From contig OZ242031.1 in the NCBI GenBank assembly GCA_965205045.1, forward strand, positions 3,472,001 through 3,536,000: 64,000 nucleotides of DNA. The letters run 5' to 3'. The position numbers and the translations under genes are program-made. Below the pieces are notes generated by a model. The model was not told where the DNA came from. It searched no databases and was given only the letters and a program-made list of their open reading frames with translations. The DNA comes from UBA6522 sp965205045 (GTDB lineage Bacteria > Pseudomonadota > Gammaproteobacteria > Steroidobacterales > Rariloculaceae). Below are positions 17,744-26,886 of the stretch, in pieces. Every line of letters starts with the position of its first letter. Position 1 is the first letter of the stretch.

Positions 17744-19815
17744 TCGGGGTCCTCCGGGGCGGGGTTCCCGGTCGCGATGTTCTCCGGCGCGATGCGCAGC
17801 AGCCAATCGCCGCCTTCCCCGCCGGTGGGCACGACGCAGGCCATCAGCCCCGCCGCGCGCTCGGCGGACAGCGTTTTTTCGCCGGCGGGTTCGCCGGCGG
17901 GTCCGGCGGGGGTCGCGCCGCCGGCGGGTTCGGCGCCGGGTTCGGGGGTTGAGCGCCTGGGGAACGCCCCGCCCCCGCCGCGGCAGGAGGCGTAGGCGGG
18001 GGCGTCCCTCCAGTTTTCGTCCGCGTCCCACAGGCACAGGTCGAAATCCTTCCCGCCGTCGAGCCGGTAGGCCAGGTGCGTGCTCCCGCCGAGGGCGTCC
18101 AGTTCGGCCCGGTCGGGAACGAAGCAGTACGGCGCGGCGATGGCGCGCGCGCGCCGGCCGACGACCGGCGTGGCGCTCGCCCCGGTGTCGGGCGGGCCGG
18201 TGTCGATGCCGCCTCCGCCGGGGTCCGTGCCGCCGGGGTCCGTGCCGCCGGGGTCCGTGCCGCCGGGTTCGCGGGCCGCGGAGTCCGCGATGGTCACCAC
18301 CACCCAATGCCGGGCGTGCGCCCTCACCTCCCGCGGAAGCGATTCCAGCGCCATCTCCACCGTGAAGGTCTCGTCGTCGGCGTCCCCGTCGCGCGCCGTC
18401 GCGACCTCGGCCGCGCCGACAGTGGACCCGGCCGGGATGCGGATGGAGGCGAGCGCGCCGAAGTCGCCGGGCTCCGCCGTGACCGCGAACAGCCCCACCG
18501 GGATCGTCACGTCCTCCGCCAGCGCCGCGGTCAGCGTCACCCTCACGGTCACCGCGGCGCCCTCGGCCACCGGGTTGGGCGAGGCCGAGATCGAGACCGT
18601 GGGCGCGGCCGGGTCGCCGTCGCCTGTGGCGCCGCCGTCGGCGATGGTCACCGTCACCGAGGAGGGCGCGCCCGCCGACACCGTGGAGGGCAGCGAACCC
18701 AGCGCCACCGTGAAGGTCTCGTCCTCGTCGTCGCCGTCGTGCGCCGTCGCGACCGTGCCCGCGCCGGAGGTGGACCCGGCCGGGATCCGGATGGAGGCGA
18801 GCGCGCCGAAGTCGCCGGGCTCCGCCGTGCCCCTCGTCAGCGCCACCGGGATCGTCACGTCCTCCGCCAGCGCCGCGGTCAGCGTCGCGGTCACTGTCAC
18901 CGGGGAGCCCTCCGCCACCGTGGCCGGGGAGGCCGACAGCCGCACCGCGGGGGCGGTCGGGGTGCCCGAGGCGGTGACCCAGGGGCTGTGCTCGTTGCCG
19001 TTGTGCGCGAGCACCTGCACGTCGTAGGCGGTGCCGTTGGTCAGCCCGTCGATGGTGTACCGCGTCTGGCTGACATCTTTCTGCAACCAGCCTGTGGACG
19101 GGTCGCCGACGGTGGTGGCAAGCCCGCGGCCGGCAGAGGACTCCTTCCACATCACCAAGTACATTGGCGCCGGGCCGCTGGGCGCGGTCCACGTCAGCGT
19201 CAGCGCGCCGTCGCCCGGCGCCACCTCCAGGTTGCCGGGAGGGCCGGGCGGCTGTTTGGGTTTGTTGGGCGTGACGGTCGCTGCCGCGCTAAAGGCGCTG
19301 CAGTTCGCGCCGGAGGTCGCGGTGCCCGCGCACGCCCTGATCCGGGCCCAGTAGGTCGTCCCGTTGGAGATCGTGATGGCGGAGCCGCTGACGATCGTCT
19401 TGCTCGTGGCCGTGCCGGGCCTCGCGAAGACCGCGGCCCATGCCCCGCCCTGGGGGGCGTACCGGATGACGTAGGTGCCGGCGCCCGGCGAGGCGTTCCA
19501 CCTCGCGGTGAACTGCCCGTCGCCCGCGGCGAGCGTCAAGCCCGTCGGCGTGGGCGGCACCTGGGCCCGCGCGGGGGCGGCGGCGAGGAGCAGGGCCATG
19601 GCGCCCAGGAGCGCCAGGGCGGCCGGAAGGAGCGCGGAGCGGCGGTTACGGCGCGGCGGGGCGGCTGCGGCGCGGGCGCGGCGACCCCGGCTGGCGGGCC
19701 GGGCCGCGGGGTCAGGCCCCGGCTCGGCTCGGCTCGGCTCGGCTCGGCTCGGCTCGGCTCGGCTCGGCTCGGCTCGGCTCGGCTCGGCTCGGCTCGGCTC
19801 GGCTCGGCTCGGCAA
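17740..19815 (-). CDS. Fibronectin-III / Calx-beta surface protein behind a pentanucleotide repeat (candidate phase-variable)
   Basis: The open frame reaches 691 codons but in its own frame the only possible start is a TTG at 19815 without a ribosome site. Codons 2-36 are PSRAE repeats encoded by the (GGCTC)18 tract. Then come an Arg/Ala-rich stretch, a hydrophobic signal core (LLPAALALLGAMALLLAAAP), two fibronectin type III domains (about 92-290), two Calx-beta domains (about 292-510), a PGGTDP repeat and a C-terminal domain with paired cysteines. A much better start, ATG 19864, is out of frame with it by the present repeat count. The protein is probably exported and adhesive. The extreme GC content and internal repeats differ from its neighbours. 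Confidence 0.6.
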   Translation of the reverse strand: MPSRAEPSRAEPSRAEPSRAEPSRAEPSRAEPGPDPAARPASRGRRARAAAAPPRRNRRSALLPAALALLGAMALLLAAAPARAQVPPTPTGLTLAAGDGQFTARWNASPGAGTYVIRYAPQGGAWAAVFARPGTATSKTIVSGSAITISNGTTYWARIRACAGTATSGANCSAFSAAATVTPNKPKQPPGPPGNLEVAPGDGALTLTWTAPSGPAPMYLVMWKESSAGRGLATTVGDPSTGWLQKDVSQTRYTIDGLTNGTAYDVQVLAHNGNEHSPWVTASGTPTAPAVRLSASPATVAEGSPVTVTATLTAALAEDVTIPVALTRGTAEPGDFGALASIRIPAGSTSGAGTVATAHDGDDEDETFTVALGSLPSTVSAGAPSSVTVTIADGGATGDGDPAAPTVSISASPNPVAEGAAVTVRVTLTAALAEDVTIPVGLFAVTAEPGDFGALASIRIPAGSTVGAAEVATARDGDADDETFTVEMALESLPREVRAHARHWVVVTIADSAAREPGGTDPGGTDPGGTDPGGGGIDTGPPDTGASATPVVGRRARAIAAPYCFVPDRAELDALGGSTHLAYRLDGGKDFDLCLWDADENWRDAPAYASCRGGGGAFPRRSTPEPGAEPAGGATPAGPAGEPAGEKTLSAERAAGLMACVVPTGGEGGDWLLRIAPENIATGNPAPEDPE
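18217..18272. repeat. 15-bp tandem repeat encoding PGGTD units
   Basis: About three and a half head-to-tail copies of GCCGCCGGGGTCCGT, read on the minus strand as PGGTD. The unit is a multiple of three, so copy changes would alter linker length without shifting the frame. It forms a flexible linker between the second Calx-beta domain and the C-terminal domain. Confidence 0.7.
19721..19813. repeat. Pentanucleotide microsatellite (GGCTC)18
   Basis: Eighteen perfect GGCTC units (19721-19810) plus GGC. On the minus strand all three frames read permutations of PSRAE, so no frame has a stop inside the tract. Five is not a multiple of three, so each gain or loss of a unit shifts the downstream frame. 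It lies between ATG 19864 and the long surface-protein frame, as in contingency loci that vary by slipped-strand mispairing. With 18 units the ATG frame ends at a TGA (stop 19712) just past the tract; 16, 19 or 22 units would join it to the long frame. Confidence 0.9.
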
Positions 19816-19953
19816 TTATAACCGAATTGCGGGCCGGGATTGTCACGGACTCATTGACATTCATGCTCGATCCCCCCGCCTCACGCCATCCTTTTCCGCT
19901 TATTGCGGATGCCTGTATGTTCACCGCACAGGGCAGCCTTGTCAACCGCCCGT

Positions 19954-20202
19954 GTTAGTAGTGTCGTCACGGAAGTGGAGTGGATCAACCCCCACATCTA
20001 CCTGCATCTGGAAGTGACGGAAGGGGACGGCAGCGTCACCCGATGGCAACTGGAGACCGGCCCGGCTGTTCTCGCGGAACCCTGGCAGCAACGGCCGCGT
20101 ATCGCGCGCCTGGCCGACCGGGAACTGGTGGAGGCGGCACCCTGCATCGAGCGCGACCTGCCGCACATGCAGGATCTGTCGCACCACGACAACGTGCGGT
20201 AG
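19954..20202 (+). pseudogene. DUF6152-family remnant with internal deletion
   Basis: The frame reads VVTEVEWINPHIYLHLEV, the NPH core of DUF6152 proteins, then within about 25 residues passes to LVEAAPCIERDLPHMQ, which looks like the C-terminal end of the longer family members. The signal peptide, HH pair and about 200 middle residues are missing. This is best read as two ends of an old gene joined by deletion. No good start codon or ribosome site is visible. Confidence 0.55.
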
Positions 20203-20269
20203 GCCTGCCCGCCCATCTCCTCCGTCACTCGCGAAGGGCGGTCGCGGAAATACGGGCCGCTGCCCGGAC

Positions 20270-21163
20270 TCAGGTGCGGGACGCGTCGAAAATCGTCCGG
20301 ATCGATGCGTCCAGCATGGCGTTGAATGCGTCGTCCGACTGCTGGACATTGAGTCCTTCGGTCAGGGCCCTGGAGAAACTCGCGACCATGCCGGGGTTTT
20401 CCGCCAGCCGGCGATTGGCCTCTTCACGGCTGTAGCCGCCGGAGAGGGCAACCAGCTTCAGCAGGTTCGGATGTTCCAGGCATTCCCGGTACAGACCCGG
20501 TTCCTCCGGCAACGTCAGCTTGAACATCACCAGCTCGTCGGCCGAAAGGTAGTTCAGATGCGCCAGCAACTGGCCCTTCAGCAGGTCTTCCGCCTCACGC
20601 TTGTCGGGCGCGTGGATATCGATTTCCGGTTCGATGATGGGCATCAATCCGGCCGACACGATCCGCCGCCCGATCTCGAATTGCTGGCTGACCACCCGTT
20701 CGATGCCGGCCGCGTCGGCGGACTTGATCACCGAGCGCATCTTCGTGCCGAAAACGCTTCTGGAGTTGGCCTTGTCCAGCAGTTCCGGCAGGTTGGGAAT
20801 CGGGTTCATCACCTGCACGCCTTCGTCCACCGGCGCCAGGCCCTTGTCGACCTTGAGGAAGGGCGCGACGTTCTTTTCCTGCCAGAGGTATCGGGCCGAG
20901 TTCATCCCGCCGATGTCCCTGTCGAGCGTATTTTCGAACAGGATGGCGCCGAGAATCCGATCACCGTTGAATACCGGGCTGGTCACGATCCTGGTGCGCA
21001 TCGCGTGCACCAGGTCGAACATCTCATCGTCGCCGGCGTAGGCATCCTCGCCCACACCGTAAAGCCTCAGTGCCTTGGGCGTGCTACCGCCGCTCTGATC
21101 CAAAGCCGCGATGAACCCGTCCTGCGCGCGTACCTTGTCAAGTTGATCCTGTGCGATAGACAT
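20270..21163 (-). CDS. Fructose-bisphosphate aldolase, class I
   Basis: 297 aa from ATG 21163 (MSIAQDQLDKVRAQ). It matches the short bacterial class I aldolases: AALDQSGGSTPKALRLYG near the N-terminus, KVDKGLAPVDEGVQVM, and PIIEPEIDI before the Schiff-base region around FKLTLPEEPGLY. It cleaves fructose-1,6-bisphosphate or forms it in gluconeogenesis, without metal. It is a single gene; the gap to 21310 holds no other gene. An upstream in-frame start at 21232 would add 23 residues unlike the family. Confidence 0.93.
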   Translation of the reverse strand: MSIAQDQLDKVRAQDGFIAALDQSGGSTPKALRLYGVGEDAYAGDDEMFDLVHAMRTRIVTSPVFNGDRILGAILFENTLDRDIGGMNSARYLWQEKNVAPFLKVDKGLAPVDEGVQVMNPIPNLPELLDKANSRSVFGTKMRSVIKSADAAGIERVVSQQFEIGRRIVSAGLMPIIEPEIDIHAPDKREAEDLLKGQLLAHLNYLSADELVMFKLTLPEEPGLYRECLEHPNLLKLVALSGGYSREEANRRLAENPGMVASFSRALTEGLNVQQSDDAFNAMLDASIRTIFDASRT

Positions 21164-21310
21164 GGAAATCCGATGCTCCCCGTGTAGCCGATCCGTAAGG
21201 AATGGTTGGTTGCGATCCGGCCAATGATGCACCGCCGGAACAGTCGGGAAGTATACAGCAGGAACCGGTGCCCTATCGGTCGGGCACTTGCAAATCAGTC
21301 GGATAGTCGA

Positions 21311-23302
21311 CTAGTGCTCGACGATCCGATCGGTCCGCCACGGTGGCTTGTGAACGATGCCGTCCCCGGGCCCCGGACTGTCCGGCGCATCCGCTTCAGG
21401 GCCGAACCCTCCGGAGGTTCCTCCGGATGCCGGACAGGTGCCAGTGTCGCGATACGCCAGAGCGGCGGCCAACCTTCCTTCCATCGGATCGCCCAGAGCG
21501 CGGGTCAGGTCGTCCGCGACGCGGCATCCGGGCACCTGCGCTTCGTCCCCGCCGGCTCCCGGCGTGGGTATGAATCCGTCCGCGTAGTCACCGTACCCCT
21601 TGTCGTTGACGCCACGGAACTGGATGGTGAAATAGGTCGTTCCGCAGTTGTCCGTCGGATAGAAGCCATAGGGTTTGCCGCAGGTCGGATCGCCGATGAG
21701 GATAACCTCGATGTCGATGCCCCGCAGGCCGTTGATGATCGACTCGCTTGCGGAGCAGGTATTCGGGCCTGTGAGTATCAGGACTCGACTCAGTGTCAAC
21801 TCCGGCAACCGCTCTACACCCCCTGACGGGATCTCCCGGGAATTGTAGAAGGGAATGGGGCTCAGGGCGCGTCCGGTTACCGGGTTGGTCTCCGGGTGCT
21901 TGTCATTGAATCGAAGCCGTTCGTAAACCCGGCCCGCGGTCGCCGCCTGGCCGGCGATCATGTAGGCGAGCTCGCTCCCGATGTACAGAAACCCGCCGCG
22001 GTTGTATCGCATGTCCACGATCAGGTCCTCGATTCCACCGGGAACCGAATTCAACGCCCGGACCGCCTCGACGAGCGCCGGTTCAGCCGTCTCGATGTGA
22101 TCGTTGAACAGCATGTAGCCGACGGTAGCGCCTGCCGGCGACATGTGCGTGCCGACGTGCTGGACCGGCGTGGAGGTGATGATCTCCGAGGTCAATGACA
22201 CGGTACGGGTGATTTGCTCGCCGACGTCGCGGAATTCGAATGCATGGGTCTCGCCGGCCGACTCCGGATACAGGGCGGCATTGATCGCGTCGATGTTTGC
22301 CTGGCCGTCCGCATGGACGAAGTCGATGCCGTCCACGGAAACGATCCTGGCTCCGCGCAGGAGCCCGGCCTCGGTTGCCGGAGTGTCCGGGTCGGTGTAG
22401 GCAATGGCGGCCTCACGCGGGGGCGAGCGGGAAATGACCGTCCAGGTCGCGCCGTATCCGGGCGATTCACCCGACTCCGACAGCGCGATCCAGACCTCGG
22501 TATCGTAGGTGAAGTGAAACCGGTCCCTGCGTGCGCCGGAGGCCGTCCGAGCATTGGTCCGCATCAGGTCGAAGTAGTCCAGCGGGTCGTCGTATCGCCC
22601 CGGATCGCGATCGATGATTTCGTCGTACCAGAGGTAGGTGTTGTTGCTCCAGGACCGCAGCCAGTTGTTCTCGTCCGCAGTCCGGCCCTGAATGTCGGGA
22701 TAGGGACGATCCGTCCGGGAATTTATGCCGGTTCTGGGCGAGCGGCATTGGCCGGCAAAGGTCGAAGCCGGCAGGAACTGTCCCGCGACCCAGCCGGATT
22801 CGGAAGGTTCATCGTTGTCGACTATGGTCAGGGTCGCCGCATTGACGGTCAGCCCGGGGGCCGTACCGGTCACCCGCACCGTTTCGTCTTCCTCGTCCTC
22901 GTCGTCGTCGGTCGCGACAACCGAAATACTTTCCGATGAGGAACTGGACCCGGCCGCAATCGTGATCCGGAACGGCTCGACCTCTTCAAAATCGTTGGTG
23001 TCCGCCGAATCGCCGGCCAGCGACACGGTGACGGCCGTTTCGGTCGGGGCGGTACCGCCCTCGATTGCCGCCGTCACCGTCACGGTGACCGGTGTCTCGC
23101 TTTCCGTGACCGAACTCGGCTCCACGGAAAGGTTTACGACACCGGACGGATTGTTATCGTCTCCCGATCCCGTGTTATCGCCGCACGCGCTGAGCGAAAC
23201 CGCCAATGCCGCGGCAACCATCCCGGGCAGAAACGGGTGTCGGTGTTCCTGCCAACGGAGGTGTCCCGGCAAACGGCGCCGTTCAGGAAACACAGCGGGC
23301 AT
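21311..23302 (-). CDS. S41-family protease lipoprotein with Calx-beta domain
   Basis: 663 aa from ATG 23302, which shares a base with the preceding stop (TGATG); ATG 23221 would give a shorter signal. The lipobox is AVSLSACGD. A Ser-rich linker and one Calx-beta domain (SVEPSSVTESETPVTVTV to LTIVDND) precede the S41 protease, which has a PDZ-like segment (TEAGLLRGARIVSVDG), the nucleophile region TGPNTCSASES and Lys in PTCGKPYG. From GWVAGQFLPASTF onward it aligns almost residue by residue with the end of the giant protein at 11328. Likely an outer-membrane-attached periplasmic or surface protease. Confidence 0.88.
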   Translation of the reverse strand: MPAVFPERRRLPGHLRWQEHRHPFLPGMVAAALAVSLSACGDNTGSGDDNNPSGVVNLSVEPSSVTESETPVTVTVTAAIEGGTAPTETAVTVSLAGDSADTNDFEEVEPFRITIAAGSSSSSESISVVATDDDEDEEDETVRVTGTAPGLTVNAATLTIVDNDEPSESGWVAGQFLPASTFAGQCRSPRTGINSRTDRPYPDIQGRTADENNWLRSWSNNTYLWYDEIIDRDPGRYDDPLDYFDLMRTNARTASGARRDRFHFTYDTEVWIALSESGESPGYGATWTVISRSPPREAAIAYTDPDTPATEAGLLRGARIVSVDGIDFVHADGQANIDAINAALYPESAGETHAFEFRDVGEQITRTVSLTSEIITSTPVQHVGTHMSPAGATVGYMLFNDHIETAEPALVEAVRALNSVPGGIEDLIVDMRYNRGGFLYIGSELAYMIAGQAATAGRVYERLRFNDKHPETNPVTGRALSPIPFYNSREIPSGGVERLPELTLSRVLILTGPNTCSASESIINGLRGIDIEVILIGDPTCGKPYGFYPTDNCGTTYFTIQFRGVNDKGYGDYADGFIPTPGAGGDEAQVPGCRVADDLTRALGDPMEGRLAAALAYRDTGTCPASGGTSGGFGPEADAPDSPGPGDGIVHKPPWRTDRIVEH

Positions 23303-24390
23303 CACCGATCATAAAGAGTGTCTTCCAGAAGGCCGCGCTCGTACAGATCCCGATAGTGGCTGTTGGGATCGCAGACCGGGCTCTCCATGAGCCCGTCGGA
23401 AGCGTCGGCGCGCTGCGAGCCGCGGGTCCGCACCAGCGGCTCGGTATACAGGTCGTCGTGGATGGTCATGATACGGTCCATCGTCAGCCCGTCCCCGGCA
23501 ACCGTCCAGCGTTCCACGATCCTCGTGCCGTCGCCGCCTGACATGGGATAGCCGGACCCGTCGAGCCAACCCGGCTCCAGGCGCGTGGTCTCGATGACCA
23601 GGGTGCGGTCCTCCCAGCGTCCCACGGAGTAGCCCATGGACGTGAGCGGATGGTTGTCCGGCGCGGAGCGCCCGTCCATCCATACCCAGCGGGGGCTGTT
23701 GTTCTGCAGAAAGAGCATGAAGTAGTGCGTTCCGCCGTCGAGCACTTCCATGGAGTAGGGCGAACCGAATATGCGCGGCAGGCCCGGCGCGAGGCAACGC
23801 AGGACGTGGTCGTCGCCGAATTGCCGTGATTCGTAGATGGCCCGGCTCTCCGGAGTGAAAGGCGCCGGCCTGGGTTCCAGGTCGTCCACCGTCGCCCGGA
23901 AGTTGTAGCGGTTCATCCAGTAACCGCTGATGTCGACCTCGTAGTCGTTCGGTTGCACCGTATAGTCGACGTTCGGGTCGGCGATGATCTCCTCCACCGA
24001 GCCAGAAGCCACGCAACGCCCGAGCCGGCGGCCGCTTTCGAGGTAGATGCAGGTGGCATACAGCCGCTTCATGCCGTCGCGGCCGAGATTGCCCGTCGCC
24101 CTGACGCGATCGCCTGCCTGGACCGTATCCTCGTACCACTGCTCTCGCCGATACGTGGGCAGGTTGCCCGGCGGCTGCAGAAACCATACCTCGCTCGTTC
24201 CGTCCTCCTGTTGCGCCTCGACGCCGTAGCGGATATGCGGATTGGCCCAGATGACTTCGGTGACCCGCCCTTCGACCTCGCCCTGCCGGTCCGGGAGAAA
24301 CTCGGTGATGAAGGCATGATGCGCCAGCGAATGACCGCTCCAGACCGCGATCATCGCCGCGACCGGAGAATACAGGTACCTGAGGTTCAT
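23302..24390 (-). CDS. DUF6152-family exported protein, long form
   Basis: 362 aa from ATG 24390, giving a signal peptide (YLYSPVAAMIAVWSGHSLA) directly followed by HHAF. Residues 20-125 form the DUF6152 domain (GRVTEVIWANPHIRYGVEA). The C-terminal 200 residues hold a beta-rich domain (MGYSVGRWEDRTLVIETTRL, RIVERWTVAGDGLTMD) that also occurs in the gene at 27848. It is coupled to the S41 lipoprotein by a one-base stop/start overlap, suggesting an operon. The function of the family is not established. Confidence 0.8.
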   Translation of the reverse strand: MNLRYLYSPVAAMIAVWSGHSLAHHAFITEFLPDRQGEVEGRVTEVIWANPHIRYGVEAQQEDGTSEVWFLQPPGNLPTYRREQWYEDTVQAGDRVRATGNLGRDGMKRLYATCIYLESGRRLGRCVASGSVEEIIADPNVDYTVQPNDYEVDISGYWMNRYNFRATVDDLEPRPAPFTPESRAIYESRQFGDDHVLRCLAPGLPRIFGSPYSMEVLDGGTHYFMLFLQNNSPRWVWMDGRSAPDNHPLTSMGYSVGRWEDRTLVIETTRLEPGWLDGSGYPMSGGDGTRIVERWTVAGDGLTMDRIMTIHDDLYTEPLVRTRGSQRADASDGLMESPVCDPNSHYRDLYERGLLEDTLYDR

Positions 24391-24597
24391 GATTCCGTTT
24401 CCGACTGTTTTCCGCGTCGCTCCTATATTACTTCCTGTGCCGCTTGAAGCGTACACTCCGATGCCATAACGTAGTGCGGCTGCTGCCGCCCGGGTAACCT
24501 GCTCGCCGGACCGGCAGACGCGGGTCGGGGGAGGCGAGCCCGGCGGGCGGTGGCGCAAGTCCAGGATCTTGACAAACACTCAGGAGGTGTCGTCCCA

Positions 24598-25608
24598 GTG
24601 GAATACCGCAACCTCGGAAGGACTGGCGTCAAGGTCAGCGAACTCTGCCTTGGCACGATGATGTTCGGACGCAGCACGAACGAAGCGGAGTCCATTCCCA
24701 TCATCCATCGGGCGCTGGACGAGGGAGTCAATTTTCTCGACACGGCGGACATTTACGGGCTTGGCGAGAGCGAACGCATCGTCGGCAAGGCGCTGGCCGG
24801 GGCCGGCGCCCGGCAACGCGTGATCCTGGCCACCAAGGCGTGCATGCCCATGGACCCGGACGATCCGAATATGGCCGGATTGAGCCGCCGGTATCTCATC
24901 AGCGCCTGCGAAGCGTCCCTGCAGCGGCTGAACACGAACTGGATCGACGTGTATTACCTGCATCGTTCCCTGCCCGATGTGCCCATCGACGAAACCCTGC
25001 GGGCGCTGGACGACCTGATCCGCCAGGGCAAGATCCGTTACATCGGCTGCAGCATGTTTCCGGCGTGGAAGATGGTGGAGTCGTTGTGGACCGCCAGGGA
25101 ACTGGGGCTGCACCGGTTCGTCTGCGACCAGTCGGCTTACAACATGCTGGACCGGGCCGCCGAGCGGGAGGCGATTCCCGCCGCGCGCAACTATGGGCTC
25201 GCGTTTCTCCCCTGGGGGCCGCTGTGCGGCGGGTTGCTGAGCGGCAAGTACCGGCGCGATGACACCGGCGCCGAGGGTCGCTGGCAGGGCGGCCGCGACA
25301 ACTTCAACCGCCCGGCAACCCCGGAGGCGTTCGATGTGATCGATCTGCTTGTCGAACTGGCCCGGGAAGCCGGTTGCACGCCGCCGCAGTTCGCCCTGGC
25401 GTGGCTGGCGGCGCAACCCGGCGTGACGGCGCCGATCATCGGCCCCAGGATCATGGAGCAACTGGTGGACAATCTCGGCGCCGCCGACGTGACCCTGTCG
25501 GCCGATCACCTGGCTCGCGTCAGCGAGGCGGTGCCCCCCATGACCAGTGCCATGCGCTACTACGATCAGGCCAGTCGATTCGACCGGGCGCCCAACGTTT
25601 ACCGCTGA
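24598..25608 (+). CDS. Aldo/keto reductase
   Basis: 336 aa from GTG 24598, ten bases after AGGAGG. The start YRNLGRTGVKVSELCLGTM is standard for the family. The catalytic tetrad is visible: Asp in NFLDTADIYG with its Tyr, Lys in ILATKACM, and His in DVYYLHRSLP. It is a NADPH-dependent (beta/alpha)8 reductase of the voltage-gated-channel-beta or YajO type. It lies next to decayed dehydrogenase genes, so it may be the survivor of a sugar-acid or keto-acid cluster. The substrate is unknown. Confidence 0.92.
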   Translation: MEYRNLGRTGVKVSELCLGTMMFGRSTNEAESIPIIHRALDEGVNFLDTADIYGLGESERIVGKALAGAGARQRVILATKACMPMDPDDPNMAGLSRRYLISACEASLQRLNTNWIDVYYLHRSLPDVPIDETLRALDDLIRQGKIRYIGCSMFPAWKMVESLWTARELGLHRFVCDQSAYNMLDRAAEREAIPAARNYGLAFLPWGPLCGGLLSGKYRRDDTGAEGRWQGGRDNFNRPATPEAFDVIDLLVELAREAGCTPPQFALAWLAAQPGVTAPIIGPRIMEQLVDNLGAADVTLSADHLARVSEAVPPMTSAMRYYDQASRFDRAPNVYR

Positions 25609-25675
25609 CTGCGGTTTCGACGTTCATCGCCGACCGCGCTTCCAATTGCAATCGCTGACCCCACTCCGGTTGTTC

Positions 25676-26513
25676 CTATCGCTGAGAGCGCGGTACCGGC
25701 GGCTCTACGCCAATGTCCAGCGCGAGCTGCCTCAGGACGTTCCAGGTCTTGATTGGGAGAGGAATCCCGTCCCGTCGGCGTTCGGCCGCCGTTTCGCGTT
25801 CGATTTCTCCCGGCAGGTAGATTGCGTCGACGCCTTCCGCCCTCGGCAGGCTCCTGATTGCGGCGCCGAGTGCGTCGATTCGCCGCCGAAACGCCCGGAC
25901 GTCTCCAAACAGCCCGATGTCGACGGCAGCGACCAGGCCGTTCTGGCTGTGAACGACCGGTTCGCCCTGCAGGGCGGGCGTGAGCAGCGGATGGTCCACC
26001 AGCACGCCCTGGAAGCACTCCAGCAGCAGTGACAGACCCGCACCCCTGGGGCCGGCCAGCGGCATCGGCACGACCGCCTCGAGGGGATTGGTGGTGGGCT
26101 TGCCGTCTGCGGTCAGCGCGGAACCGGGGGGGTATCGGAGCGCGCGTCGCCCGGGCTTTCAGGATCTTGCCGATGGCAATTTCTGCCGTTGCCATGTCCA
26201 GCATGACGAGATCCGATTCATCGCCCGGGGCCGCCATCGCGATGGGGCTGGTTGCGACGCCGGCCTTGCGGGCGCCGTGGTAGGCCATGAGGGGACGGCT
26301 CGACGACGCGACGATCGCGAGCATGCCCGCGGCTGCGATCTGTGCGGCGTAGTAGCCCATGGGACCGGTATGGGTCGTTTCGCGAACGATGCCCCAGGCC
26401 AGGCCGTTGCTGCGCGCTTTCGCAATGGCGTGCCGCGTGGCGGCTTGCATGGCGACCCCGCCGGCGGCGCGGTCGGCATCGACCACGACGCCATTGCCGG
26501 GTGTCTCCGTCAT
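25676..26513 (-). pseudogene. Ldh2-type malate/L-lactate dehydrogenase, truncated and frameshifted
   Basis: The first part (MTETPGNGVVVDADRAAGG to AEIAIGKILKARAT) and the second (MPLAGPRGAGLSLLLECF to DGIPLPIKTWNVLRQLALD) are consecutive pieces of one Ldh2-family protein in different frames. They would join if the G7 run at 26126-26132 were six bases. In addition the first 70-80 residues of the family are missing. It is therefore a pseudogene even if the homopolymer is a sequencing error. The stop is at 25676. Confidence 0.75.
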
Positions 26514-26592
26514 GGGCTAGGGAAGGCCGATGGGGAAGGCCGATGGGGTTGAGCAACGGCGCCGTGCATGCGGCTTGATCGGCAGAAGCGCT

Positions 26593-26886
26593 CTACTCGT
26601 CCGGCGTCTGCAGGGCATGGTAGCCCATCTTCACCCGGGCCTCGTCCAGGCGGTGGCCCTGTTTCAGATAGCCCAGAATCCGTTCCTCCGCCTCGTTGAT
26701 CCGCTCGGCCACGTCCAGGACTTCGTCTTCACGGGACTTTGGAATGGCCACGACGCCGTCACTGTCGCCCACCAGCAGGTCCCCCTGTCGGACCCGCGCC
26801 TGGCCGATGGTCACGGGCACGCGTTCGGCATCCACCTGGACGCGGTCCTTGCCGGTGCGCATGGAGTAGCTGCGGTTGCGGGTCAT
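26593..26886 (-). pseudogene. C-terminal fragment of an RraA-like aldolase family protein
   Basis: About 97 residues carrying the end of the RraA / HMG-aldolase family: VRQGDLLVGDSDGVVAIP and EVLDVAERINEAEERI. The N-terminal half, including the conserved Asp/Arg active-site region, is absent. Just upstream lies the 3' end of an unrelated membrane-protein gene (stop 26883), so the gene is cut at this junction. It belongs with the Ldh2 pseudogene as remains of a former catabolic cluster. Confidence 0.7.

Noticed and set aside
18217..19813. CRISPR array at the repeat-rich gene
   Set aside because: The repeats are head-to-tail microsatellites with no spacers, and no cas genes are present.
18076..19821. 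581-codon plus-strand frame opposite the fibronectin/Calx-beta gene
   Set aside because: Low-complexity Arg/Gly/Ala sequence with no domains; its repeated end is the GGCTC tract. The minus frame has real domains.
24550..24597. Longer start for the aldo/keto reductase
   Set aside because: The extra 16 residues are unlike the family and GTG 24598 has AGGAGG in front.
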